Source: Pseudomonadota bacterium (GTDB lineage Bacteria > Pseudomonadota > Gammaproteobacteria > Burkholderiales > SG8-39). From it: a stretch of DNA of 64,000 bases. Below are positions 52,810-61,939 of this stretch, in pieces (position 1 is the first letter of the stretch; every line of letters begins with the position of its first letter). The DNA is taken from positions 21,521-85,520 of the forward strand of contig JAJZPQ010000010.1 in assembly GCA_021811085.1 (NCBI GenBank), read 5' to 3'. Under the pieces are notes generated by a model. That model was not told the DNA's origin. It made no database searches and was given only the letters and a program-made list of their open reading frames with translations. The position numbers were made by a program, and so were the translations under genes.

Positions 52810-53790
52810 ATGAGCGTGCGTCTCCTCCCGGCCAAAGATAAGCTGACTATTTGCTTCGCACACGTCGCCTATCGGATGGGCGAGCGTTTCGCGCTGCGGA
52901 ACACTGGCATTGACTGGTTCGAGGTGCGCAGTCTGGACGAACTGAAAGCACGCCTTGCCGAAGTCGACGTGCTGTTGTGCTCCCGCTTCTGGCGCAACGA
53001 ATTTATCGCGCAGGCGTCCAGGCTAGCCTTCATCCAGTCGATCAGCGCCGGTACAGACCAGTACTCGCGCGATATGCTCGCTGCGGCCGGCATACGCGTT
53101 GCCAGTGCGCAGGGGGCGAATGAGCGAGCGGTGGCCGAACATGCCATCGCTATGATCCTCGCCATGGCGCGGCAGATTGCGGGGGCGCGAGACAACCAGG
53201 CTGCGAAGAAGTGGCGCGGCATAATCGGGGATATTTCGAAACGCGAGCTCGAACTCGGTGGCAAGACGCTGCTGATTGTCGGCATGGGACGCATCGGCTC
53301 GCGACTCGCCACACTTGCCAAGGCTTTCGACATGCGCGTGATTGCCACCAAGCGCGATATCTCAAAGGGCACCGGCGCTGCACACAAGGTTGTGGGGCAG
53401 AACGATTTGCTGCGTGTGCTGCCCGAGGCAGATTTTGTCGCGCTCACCTGTCCGCTGACGCCGCAGACGGAAAACCTGATCGATGCGAAGGCGCTCGCGG
53501 CGATGAAGCCCTCCGCCTATCTCATCAACGTCGCGCGCGGTAAGGTGGTCAACGAACCTGCGCTCGTTGAGGCGCTGCAGGCGAAACGGATCGCCGGCGC
53601 CGCGCTGGATTGCGCATGGGAGGAACCACTGCCCCCGACGTCGGGGCTGTGGAGCGTGCCGAACTTACTGATCACGCCACACACTGCCGGCGAGACGCGT
53701 TGCTACGAGGACAACGTGCTCGACCTGTTGATGGAAAACCTCGACCGGATGTGGCGCGGCGAAACAGCGCTGAAAAACCAGTTCGTTTGA
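52810..53790 (+). CDS. D-2-hydroxyacid dehydrogenase
   Basis: ELGGKTLLIVGMGRIGSRLATLAKAFDMRVIATKR, LINVARGKVVNEPALVEALQ, LLITPHTAGET. Confidence 0.93.
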   Translation: MSVRLLPAKDKLTICFAHVAYRMGERFALRNTGIDWFEVRSLDELKARLAEVDVLLCSRFWRNEFIAQASRLAFIQSISAGTDQYSRDMLAAAGIRVASAQGANERAVAEHAIAMILAMARQIAGARDNQAAKKWRGIIGDISKRELELGGKTLLIVGMGRIGSRLATLAKAFDMRVIATKRDISKGTGAAHKVVGQNDLLRVLPEADFVALTCPLTPQTENLIDAKALAAMKPSAYLINVARGKVVNEPALVEALQAKRIAGAALDCAWEEPLPPTSGLWSVPNLLITPHTAGETRCYEDNVLDLLMENLDRMWRGETALKNQFV

Positions 53791-53814
53791 CGTGCGGCGC
53801 ATTGCCGCAACTGG

Positions 53815-54060
53815 TCACCTCATCTTGATATCGGCCTCGGGGATCACCTTGCCCCATCGCACCAACTGATCCGCAAGCCAAGCCGCGAACTGCTTCGCCT
53901 TGTTGTCGCGCAGGGAGAGCGGTATTTGCGTCCAGCGCTCCTGCATGTCGCGCTGCTTGGTGATCTCGGCAACCTCGGCGTTCAGCTTTCTGACTATCTC
54001 GCGTGGTGTTCCGGCGGGGGTGAATAAATCCTGCGCACCGGCGGCTTCGAGACGTGGCAC
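53815..54060 (-). pseudogene. C-terminal fragment of tripartite tricarboxylate transporter (Bug) substrate-binding protein
   Basis: LFTPAGTPREIVRKLNAEVAEITKQRDMQERW resembles the Bug C-terminal region in the intact protein at 57161 (APTGTPREIVNKISAEIASILKIPEVEKR). Confidence 0.75.
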
Positions 54061-54128
54061 CCCGGATTCGGCCGCCGTCGGCGCCCGTGGCGGCAGCGCA
54101 CGTCTAAAAAAGCGTGTACATTTCGAAC

Positions 54129-54138
54129 AGACCGGTCT
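54129..54138. promoter_or_regulatory. Palindromic TetR-type operator upstream of AcuR-like gene
   Basis: AGACCGGTCT perfect palindrome, 8 nt before the ORF, overlapping possible -10 TAATAT. Confidence 0.55.
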
Positions 54139-54146
54139 AATATGAA

Positions 54147-54797
54147 TTGGTGGCTCTCATATTGAATATTTCCCCTGAGTCGCCGAAGAAGAGGCGAACC
54201 CACAAAGCGCGAGCAGCCCATCGGCTCGATACGCGCACCGCACTGATCCGATGCGGCACTGAGCTGTGCACGCAAAGAGGCTTCCAGGTAAGCGGGATTA
54301 ACGAGCTTCTGCAACGTGTCGGCGCGCCCAAGGGTTCTTTTTACCATTTCTTCTCAAGCAAACATGAATTCGGCGAAGCGGTAATCGATAACTACGCTGC
54401 GTACTTCCAGCGCAAGCTGGACCGTCTGTTAAGCGATAGCTCACGCCCTCCCTTGGAGCGCCTTGCCGGCTTCGTCAAAGAAGCGCAGAGGGGTATGGCC
54501 AAGTTTGATTTTCAGCGCGGCTGTCTGGTCGGCAATCTCGGACAGGAACTTGGCGGATTGAATGACAGCTTTCGTGGCCGACTCGAAGCGGTGCTGCTTT
54601 CGTGGGAACAGCGCACCGCAGCATGCCTGCGCGAAGCGATCGTCGCAGGTGATCTTGACTCCGAAGCCAATCCTGATGCGCTTGCCAAATTTTTTTGGAT
54701 CGGATGGGAAGGTGCGATCTTGCGCGCAAAGTTGACCCGATCGGTCGCGCCGATGCGGCTTTTTGCCGAGTTATTCTTCAAGAAAGTGCTCTGCTGA
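54147..54797 (+). CDS. acuR: TetR-family regulator, AcuR-like
   Basis: TRTALIRCGTELCTQRGFQVSGINELLQRVGAPKGSFYHFFSSKHEFGEAVIDNYAAYF; cluster contains acuI-like gene. Confidence 0.8.
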   Translation: MVALILNISPESPKKRRTHKARAAHRLDTRTALIRCGTELCTQRGFQVSGINELLQRVGAPKGSFYHFFSSKHEFGEAVIDNYAAYFQRKLDRLLSDSSRPPLERLAGFVKEAQRGMAKFDFQRGCLVGNLGQELGGLNDSFRGRLEAVLLSWEQRTAACLREAIVAGDLDSEANPDALAKFFWIGWEGAILRAKLTRSVAPMRLFAELFFKKVLC

Positions 54798-54813
54798 TTG
54801 TTTTGACCCATCC

Positions 54814-55981
54814 TAGTGTACTGAGTCATAAGTTCGTTGAACTAAGTGCATCCCTTGCTGTCTCACGATAAGGTGATCAGCGAGGGGAAGAACATGAGCC
54901 GAGGCCGACGGATGCCGGAGTTGAAATTGAGCGTTCAGGAGAATAATCGTTTGGTCGAATGGATGCGACGGGGCAAGACCTCGCAAGCGCTGGCGATGCG
55001 GGCGCGCATCATTCTGGCCGGGGCTAAAGGGCTGAACAATGGCGAAGTGGCACGGGATCTTCGCGTGACCCCGCAGACCGTTGGCAAATGGCGCAACCGG
55101 TTCATCGCCCGCCGGCTCGATGGCCTTTTGGATGAGCCCAGACCGGGCGCCCCGCGTAAGGTAGGTGACGAGCAGATCGAGCGTCTGATTGCCACAACGC
55201 TCAATCAGCTTCCGCGCGACGCCACGCACTGGAGCACCCGATCGATGGCGACCAAGTGCAAGGTGTCGCAAAGCACCGTTAGCCGGATCTGGCGCACCTT
55301 CGGGCTGCAGCCACACCGCACCGAAACCTTCAAGCTGTCCACCGATCCGTTGTTTATCGATAAGGTACGCGACATCGTGGGCCTGTACCTTGATCCGCCG
55401 ATGAAAGCGATGGTGCTGTGCGTGGATGAGAAGAGCCAGATTCAAGCTCTTGATCGCACCCAGCCGATGCTTCCCTTGGCACCCGGACTGCCGGAACGAC
55501 GCACCCATGATTACCTTCGCCATGGCACGACGACGCTGTTTGCCGCACTGGACGTTGCCACCGGCACAGTCATCGGCGAGATTCATCGGCGCCACCGAAG
55601 CTCGGAGTTTCTGAAGTTTCTGGCCACCCTGGAACACGAGACTCCCGCCAAATTGGACATCCATCTGATCATGGACAATTATGGTACTCACAAAACCCCT
55701 ACGGTGCGCGCTTGGTTCGCCAGACACCCCCGCTTTCATGTGCATTTCACTCCGACCTCAACGTCATGGATAAACCAAGTTGAGCGCTGGTTCGCACTCA
55801 TTACTGAAAAGCAGATCAGGCGCGGCTCACACCGCAGCACCATCGCCTTGGAGACCGCTATTCGCGATTACCTCAACATCTACAATGAGAACCCTCGGCC
55901 ATTCAAATGGACCAAGCACGCCGACGAAATCCTTGCCAGCATCGCACGCTTTTGTAAACGAACTTCAGACTCAGGACACTA
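54814..55981 (+). mobile_element. IS630-family insertion sequence with ~25-bp terminal inverted repeats flanked by TA
   Basis: Left TAGTGTACTGAGTCATAAGTTCGTT; right end reverse complement TAGTGTCCTGAGTCTGAAGTTCGTT (22/25 by eye). Confidence 0.92.
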
Positions 55982-55982
55982 G
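54846..55982 (+). CDS. IS630-family transposase
   Basis: HTH N-term; DDE region [18 protein letters not shown]...[18 protein letters not shown]...[20 protein letters not shown]. Confidence 0.95.
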   Translation: MHPLLSHDKVISEGKNMSRGRRMPELKLSVQENNRLVEWMRRGKTSQALAMRARIILAGAKGLNNGEVARDLRVTPQTVGKWRNRFIARRLDGLLDEPRPGAPRKVGDEQIERLIATTLNQLPRDATHWSTRSMATKCKVSQSTVSRIWRTFGLQPHRTETFKLSTDPLFIDKVRDIVGLYLDPPMKAMVLCVDEKSQIQALDRTQPMLPLAPGLPERRTHDYLRHGTTTLFAALDVATGTVIGEIHRRHRSSEFLKFLATLEHETPAKLDIHLIMDNYGTHKTPTVRAWFARHPRFHVHFTPTSTSWINQVERWFALITEKQIRRGSHRSTIALETAIRDYLNIYNENPRPFKWTKHADEILASIARFCKRTSDSGH

Positions 55983-56011
55983 ACCGCCACTCCATTTTTT
56001 GAGAAAGAGTT

Positions 56012-56995
56012 ATGTTCAAAGCCATACTGTTAGAACAAGAAGGAACACAGACCAAGGCGCGCATTGCGCAGCTGGACGAAGCGCAGTTGCCCGAGGGCGA
56101 TGTCACGGTTGCCGTGGAATATTCCACACTTAACTACAAGGACGGGTTGGCGATTACCGGAAAAAGTCCGGTAGTGCGAACTTGGCCGATGGTGCCTGGG
56201 ATCGACTTCTCCGGGACGGTGGAGGTCAGTACAAACTCACGGTTCGGCGTCGGGGACAAGGTCGTACTGAATGGCTGGGGCGTAGGTGAGAACCGCTGGG
56301 GCGGCCTGGCGCAGAAAGCCAGGGTGCCGGGAGAGTTTTTGATTCCGCTGCCCAAGGGCTTGAGCGCGCGTGACGCGATGGCGATCGGCACTGCCGGATA
56401 TACGGCGATGCTGTCGGTACAGGCACTGGAACGCGCCGGCATACTGCCAAACTCGGGCGATATCCTAGTAACCGGTGCGAATGGCGGTGTCGGCAGCTTT
56501 GCGATCGCAATTCTCGCCAAACGTGGTTATCACGTCATTGCATCAACCGGCCGATTGGAAGAGACAACGCGATTACAGGGTCTGGGCGCGGCAGAGGTGA
56601 TTGACCGCCAAAGCCTGGCGGACAAGGGCAAGCCATTGCAGAAGGAGCGCTGGGTAGGCGCGATCGACAGCGTTGGCAGTTACACCCTCGCCAACATCTG
56701 CGCTGCGACGAAATACGGGGGTGTGGTCGCCGCCTGTGGCTTAGCCCAGGGTATGGATTTTCCCGCGACTGTAGCTCCCTTTATTCTGCGCGGCGTCACG
56801 CTCGCGGGCATAGACAGCGTGAATGCGCCTCTGGCGAAAAGGCTTGCTGCCTGGGGATCTCTCGCGCAGGAAATTGACACAAAGATCATTGACGCCATTG
56901 TGAGCCAGGTGTCCTTGGAACAGGCGATCCCAACGGCAAGTTTATTGCTTGAAGGGAGAATCAAGGGCCGCGTGATTGTCGACCCCAATCTCTGA
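56012..56995 (+). CDS. acuI: Acryloyl-CoA reductase / quinone oxidoreductase YhdH family
   Basis: MFKAILLEQEGTQTKARIAQLDEAQLPEGDVTVAVEYSTLNYKDGLAITGKSPVVRTWPMVPGIDFSGTV. Confidence 0.92.
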   Translation: MFKAILLEQEGTQTKARIAQLDEAQLPEGDVTVAVEYSTLNYKDGLAITGKSPVVRTWPMVPGIDFSGTVEVSTNSRFGVGDKVVLNGWGVGENRWGGLAQKARVPGEFLIPLPKGLSARDAMAIGTAGYTAMLSVQALERAGILPNSGDILVTGANGGVGSFAIAILAKRGYHVIASTGRLEETTRLQGLGAAEVIDRQSLADKGKPLQKERWVGAIDSVGSYTLANICAATKYGGVVAACGLAQGMDFPATVAPFILRGVTLAGIDSVNAPLAKRLAAWGSLAQEIDTKIIDAIVSQVSLEQAIPTASLLLEGRIKGRVIVDPNL

Positions 56996-57160
56996 CGGGA
57001 TAACTCGCACCGAAGCATTAGATGCGTTGAGAACAGGGTGCATAAACGAAACGTTTCGCGTTTCTGTACCGATTACGTAATACGTAAGCATTTTGAGGCA
57101 GGCGCTGCTGTTTAGCGCAAAAATAATGCAGCACGACACTTAATCAAAGGAGGCACAGAC

Positions 57161-58126
57161 ATGCGTAAATTATCAAGGTGCGTTTCGCAGCTATTATTCG
57201 CAGTGCTTTTGCTCGGGACATCGTTTAGCGCACTGGCTGCATGGCCGGATAAGCCAATTGTCATCGTAGTGCCATTTCCGCCAGGAGGGAACACAGACAT
57301 ATTGGCGAGGTTAGTCGGACAAAAGCTGTCGATCAGCCTGGGGCAACCGGTAATCGTGGAAAACAAACCGGGGGCCGGCAGCATGATCGGCTCGCAAGTT
57401 GTTGCGCGGGCCAAGCCAGACGGATACACCTTCCTCATGGGCAGCATTGCCAATGTGCTGAACAACTTTTTCTACAAGAAGCCGCTGTACGATATATCGA
57501 AAGATTTGATGCCGGTTTCCCAGCTTGTAGCGGTGCCGAATTACCTTGCGGTGAATAATAGTGTCAAGGCCCAATCGGTAAGCGACATTATCGCAATGGC
57601 AAAGGCGACTCCAGACAAGATCAGTTGCGCGAGCTCAGGTGTGGGAACGAGTCCTTATCTGTCGTGTGAACTGCTCAGAACAATGGCAGGCGTGAACATG
57701 GTAACCGTGGCCTACAAAGGTGGGGTGCCGGCGATGCAGGACGTCATGGGAGGGCAGGCTACCATGGTCATTGCAAATGAAGCCCTACCCTACATTAAAG
57801 ACAAACGCCTAAAGGGAATTGCTGTCACGACCGCGGTGCGCACACCGTTGGCGCCGGATCTGCCGACTATTGCGGAAACGCTGCCCGGATTCGATGTTAC
57901 TTCCTGGTATGGCGTATTTGCGCCCACGGGCACTCCGCGAGAAATAGTGAACAAAATAAGCGCCGAGATAGCCAGCATACTGAAGATACCAGAGGTGGAA
58001 AAACGCCTTGAATCGCTGGGCGCAACCCCGGTCGGTAGTTCGCCAAAGGAGTTCGGCGACTACGTCAATGCGGAAATGATACGGTGGGAAAAGGCGCTCA
58101 AGCCGATGAATATTAATCTCGATTGA
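57161..58126 (+). CDS. Tripartite tricarboxylate transporter (Bug family) substrate-binding protein
   Basis: Signal peptide; AWPDKPIVIVVPFPPGGNTDILARLVGQKLSISLGQPVIVENKPGAGSMIGSQVVA. Confidence 0.94.
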   Translation: MRKLSRCVSQLLFAVLLLGTSFSALAAWPDKPIVIVVPFPPGGNTDILARLVGQKLSISLGQPVIVENKPGAGSMIGSQVVARAKPDGYTFLMGSIANVLNNFFYKKPLYDISKDLMPVSQLVAVPNYLAVNNSVKAQSVSDIIAMAKATPDKISCASSGVGTSPYLSCELLRTMAGVNMVTVAYKGGVPAMQDVMGGQATMVIANEALPYIKDKRLKGIAVTTAVRTPLAPDLPTIAETLPGFDVTSWYGVFAPTGTPREIVNKISAEIASILKIPEVEKRLESLGATPVGSSPKEFGDYVNAEMIRWEKALKPMNINLD

Positions 58127-58192
58127 GCCACACAGACGCAACCTGGACTATGTGGGATTGTGTCGAATTAAACGCAATGAGCTGGCTTCGTA

Positions 58193-59818
58193 ATGCGAAA
58201 CGTACCCCGCGTGTCGACCCAGCCCGTTGCGCCTGACGCGTTTGCGGCCACGGGCGCGGTACGAGCATCCCTAGGAGTCAACGTCATCGAGCGCACCGTG
58301 TCGCGTGTGTTGGCGTGGGCCGAACGGCAGCCGGACGCGCCGGCACTGCGCGACGAAGGCGCTGCCCTGTCGTATGGCGAGCTGGCCCTAGCCATTCATG
58401 AGACGGTAGCGACACTGCAAGCGCAGGGCATAGAGTCCGGTTCCCGCCTGATGGTCATCGGCGAAAACAGCGTCGCGCTTGCAGTGCTGCTGCTAGCGGC
58501 AAGCCGGTTGGGCGCATGTGCGGTGCTGGAAAATGCGCGGGGCGTTCCGGCAGAAATCAAAGCGATCGTTGCCCATAGTCTGCCGAAGCGGATTTTCGTC
58601 GTCCTCGCGAATTCGCCGGACGCTCTACGCCATGTGTCGGCGCTGGACGCGCAACAGCAGCACACGCGAGCTCTGGGTACTTTCGGCGTCGCCGCGCCTG
58701 CCTCAGCCGCGAGTTGTACAGAGATAGAGTCGACTCCGGAACAGGTGGCCGCGATCATTTACACGACTGGGACAACCGGGCAGCCTAAAGGTGTGATGCT
58801 CACTCACGGCAACCTGTGCTTTATCGCTGGAATGATGCCGGTACTGCGGCACATGACGCCGCACGACCGCGTTTACGGCGTGCTTCCGATTACGCATGTC
58901 ATGGGGCATGCGTCGGTGTTTCTTGGGGCTCTGCATGCGGGCGCCTCTCTCTATCTGGCTCCTCGGTTTTCGGTGCAGGAATGCGTCGCCACGCTGCTTG
59001 AGCAGCGTATCACGGCGCTGCAAGGAGCTCCCGCGATGTTTGCCAAGATCGCCGAATATTGCAAAGCGCGAGGTAGTATCCACTTCCCCGATATCCGGTT
59101 CATCGGCTCAGGTGGCGCACCCATCGACCCCTCGGTCAAACGCGAAGCCGAGCACTTATTCGGCCGCACCCTGCAAAATGGCTACGGCTTGACCGAAGCG
59201 GCATCGATTTGCTGGACCCGTTTCGAAGACGTAAACGCAGACGATTCCGTCGGCCGCCCGCTGCCGGGGGTCGAAGTAGTCGTGCGCGACGCGAACGGGC
59301 AGCTCGTAGCCGCCGGTGAAATCGGCGAGTTGTGGATGCGCGGTCCGAATCTGATGCACGGCTATTTTCGCGACCGCGAGCAGACCGCGTCGGCGATCGA
59401 CCAGGCAGGTTGGTTTAATACGCAGGATCTGGCGCGCATCGGGCCGGATGGCCGTGTATTTGTCGTGGGAAGAACCAAGGACATAATTATTCGGTCGGGT
59501 TTCAAAGTCTATCCACTAGAGGTAGAAGCGGTATTGAATGCGCATCCGGCGGTGTTGCATGCGGCCGTGGTCGTCCGGTCGGTGCCGGGCAACGAAGAAG
59601 TCATCGCCTATGTCGAACTCGCAAGGAATTCGACCGTCGATGCCGGGCAATTGGCGCAATATGCGGCTCAAGCGCTTTCGCCGTATAAGCGGCCCAGCCA
59701 TATTGTAATCATGCCGGCACTGCCACTTGCTGCAAACGGCAAGGTGCTGAAAAGTCAACTGCCGCGCTACGCCGCAGCGGATGCCGATTGGGAAAACCAA
59801 GTGAAAGGTGAAAGATGA
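58193..59818 (+). CDS. Acyl-CoA synthetase (ANL superfamily)
   Basis: IIYTTGTTGQPKGVMLTHGN, GYGLTEAASICW, GRTKDIIIRSGFKVYPLEVE, GKVLKSQL. Confidence 0.93.
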   Translation: MRNVPRVSTQPVAPDAFAATGAVRASLGVNVIERTVSRVLAWAERQPDAPALRDEGAALSYGELALAIHETVATLQAQGIESGSRLMVIGENSVALAVLLLAASRLGACAVLENARGVPAEIKAIVAHSLPKRIFVVLANSPDALRHVSALDAQQQHTRALGTFGVAAPASAASCTEIESTPEQVAAIIYTTGTTGQPKGVMLTHGNLCFIAGMMPVLRHMTPHDRVYGVLPITHVMGHASVFLGALHAGASLYLAPRFSVQECVATLLEQRITALQGAPAMFAKIAEYCKARGSIHFPDIRFIGSGGAPIDPSVKREAEHLFGRTLQNGYGLTEAASICWTRFEDVNADDSVGRPLPGVEVVVRDANGQLVAAGEIGELWMRGPNLMHGYFRDREQTASAIDQAGWFNTQDLARIGPDGRVFVVGRTKDIIIRSGFKVYPLEVEAVLNAHPAVLHAAVVVRSVPGNEEVIAYVELARNSTVDAGQLAQYAAQALSPYKRPSHIVIMPALPLAANGKVLKSQLPRYAAADADWENQVKGER

Positions 59819-60558
59819 ACGATGCCGTTATCTACGAGTCACGCGATCGCATTGCAACCATCACGATAAATCGACCGAAACGACTCAACGCCATCAACGC
59901 CGAGGTCGAGACCGGATTGGCCGCGGCCTGGCGCCGTCTGAACGAAAGCGATGATCTCGTCGCGATCCTGACCGGTGCGGGCGACAAGTCGTTTTCGGTC
60001 GGCAAAGACCTTCAGTACGAAGCTGTGCCGGAGTACCGGCGCTTCGTGCCCGGATTCGATATTTGCGTAAATAAGCCAATCATTGCCGCGGTCGGCGGGT
60101 GGTGCGTGGGCGGCGGTCTCACGCTGGTGCAGATGTGCGATCTCTGCGTGGCTTCGGAAAACGCGCGCTTTTCGTATCCCGAAGCGAAACTGGGCTTTGC
60201 TGGCGGTCTGATTGCGTCCTTGGTGGCGCGCATCCCGCACAAGGTAGCCATGGAAATGATCTTGCTCGGGGACGAAGTGAGCGCGGAACGCGCCTACCAA
60301 GTGGGCTTTGTCAATAAAATCGTGCCGCAAGGCAAGCACCTCGAAGCGGCGCAGGAGTATGCGCGGCGGCTCGCGCAAAACGCACCGATGGTGCTTGCTA
60401 TGTTCAAGAACTTTGTGGGCCAGGTTATTCCAAAGAGTCCGATGGAGTACGCCAGCCATGCCATGCGCGAGGTCGAGGCCGTGATGAATAGCGCCGACCG
60501 CAAGGAGGGCATGGACAGTTTCGTAAGCAAGCGAGCGCCGCGCTATCAGGGGCGGTAG
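59815..60558 (+). CDS. Enoyl-CoA hydratase/isomerase family protein
   Basis: RIATITINRPKRLNAINAEVETGL, GGWCVGGGLTLVQMCDLCVASENARFSYPEAKLGFAGG; 4-nt overlap with upstream gene. Confidence 0.94.
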   Translation: MNDAVIYESRDRIATITINRPKRLNAINAEVETGLAAAWRRLNESDDLVAILTGAGDKSFSVGKDLQYEAVPEYRRFVPGFDICVNKPIIAAVGGWCVGGGLTLVQMCDLCVASENARFSYPEAKLGFAGGLIASLVARIPHKVAMEMILLGDEVSAERAYQVGFVNKIVPQGKHLEAAQEYARRLAQNAPMVLAMFKNFVGQVIPKSPMEYASHAMREVEAVMNSADRKEGMDSFVSKRAPRYQGR

Positions 60559-60663
60559 CGTTCCGGGCGCCGCGAAGGAAATTGATTACGGCATCTCCAA
60601 AATGCGCCCCCGGCCGGGTCGCGATCGATTTGGGTTATATCCATTAAAGCGAAGGAGAGAACG

Positions 60664-61863
60664 ATGAAGGTCACCGCGCTGGAGACTCTGATTTGCGACG
60701 CTGGCTGGCGCAACTATTACTTTCTTAAATTGACGACCGATACCGACATCGTCGGGTGGAGCGAGTTCGATGAAGGATTCGGGTCGCCGGGCGTTGCAAC
60801 CATCATCAGCCAGCTCGGCAATCGCCTGATCGGTAAATCGGTCATGGAGCATGAGCGCTTCTTCGCCGAAGCCGCCTGTCTCACGCGACCTGCCGCGGGC
60901 AGCGTGATCGCCGAGAGTATCGGCGCGATCGAGAACGCGCTTCTGGACGCCAAGGCAAAGGCACTAAATGTGCCCTGCTATCAACTGCTCGGCGGTAAGG
61001 TCCGGGACCGTGTGCGGGTCTATTGGTCGCATTGCCCGACTTGGCGTATCAATCATTCGAAATATTTTCCACCTGCGGTGACCGATCTGGATGGCGTAAA
61101 GCGCACGGGCGCCGAGGCGCGGGAGAGGGGTCTTACCGCGCTCAAGACAAACATATTTATACACGATGAAGGGCCGGCGTATGCCTGGCGTCCTGGTTTT
61201 GCCGTGCCATTCTATCCTGAGCTGAACGTCGATCGTAAGGTTATACGTAATGTCCGGGCGCACTTGGAAGCCTTGCGCGATGGCGCCGGTCCCGACATGG
61301 ACATACTGATCGACCTCAACTTCAATGCGAAGCCGGAAGGTTTCCTGAAGATCCTAAGGGCCATCGCAGACCTGGATATCTTTTGGGTCGAGATAGATAG
61401 CTATCAGCCCAAAGCGCTGGCGTATGTGAGATCTCACAGCCCCCACCCGATCAGTTCCTGTGAAACGTTGTTCGGTATTCGTGAATTTATGCCTTACATA
61501 ACTGAACAGGCAATGGACGTTGCGATCGTCGACGCAGTGTGGAATGGCGTATGGCAATCAATGAAAATCGCGGCCGTACTGGACGCGCATGACGTGAACA
61601 TGGCCCCACATAATTTCTACGGCGATTTGTGCACGATGATGAATTCGCATTTGGCGGCTGCCGTTCCCAATTTGCGGATCATGGAGACCGATATTGACCG
61701 CCTGCCTTGGGAGGACGAACTGTTCACGCATGCGCCGGAGTATAAGGATGGTCATCTTGTTGTTCCCGACCGTCCGGGCTGGGGTACCGATCCGGTCGAA
61801 GAGGCCATCCGCGCGCATCCACCAAAGATCGCGGGCGGTTTGTTGCAATATAAGCGAGCGTAA
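60664..61863 (+). CDS. Mandelate racemase/muconate lactonizing (enolase superfamily) protein
   Basis: VIAESIGAIENALLDAKAKALNVPCYQLLGGKVRDRVRVYWSH; DLNFNAKPEG...FWVEIDSYQPKAL...ISSCETLFG. Confidence 0.88.
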   Translation: MKVTALETLICDAGWRNYYFLKLTTDTDIVGWSEFDEGFGSPGVATIISQLGNRLIGKSVMEHERFFAEAACLTRPAAGSVIAESIGAIENALLDAKAKALNVPCYQLLGGKVRDRVRVYWSHCPTWRINHSKYFPPAVTDLDGVKRTGAEARERGLTALKTNIFIHDEGPAYAWRPGFAVPFYPELNVDRKVIRNVRAHLEALRDGAGPDMDILIDLNFNAKPEGFLKILRAIADLDIFWVEIDSYQPKALAYVRSHSPHPISSCETLFGIREFMPYITEQAMDVAIVDAVWNGVWQSMKIAAVLDAHDVNMAPHNFYGDLCTMMNSHLAAAVPNLRIMETDIDRLPWEDELFTHAPEYKDGHLVVPDRPGWGTDPVEEAIRAHPPKIAGGLLQYKRA

Positions 61864-61939
61864 ACTCTACCGCCGAACATCTGCCGCAGGCACATCATTC
61901 GCAATTCAATCTCCGCAAACAGAAATAGCTGGTAAATAC

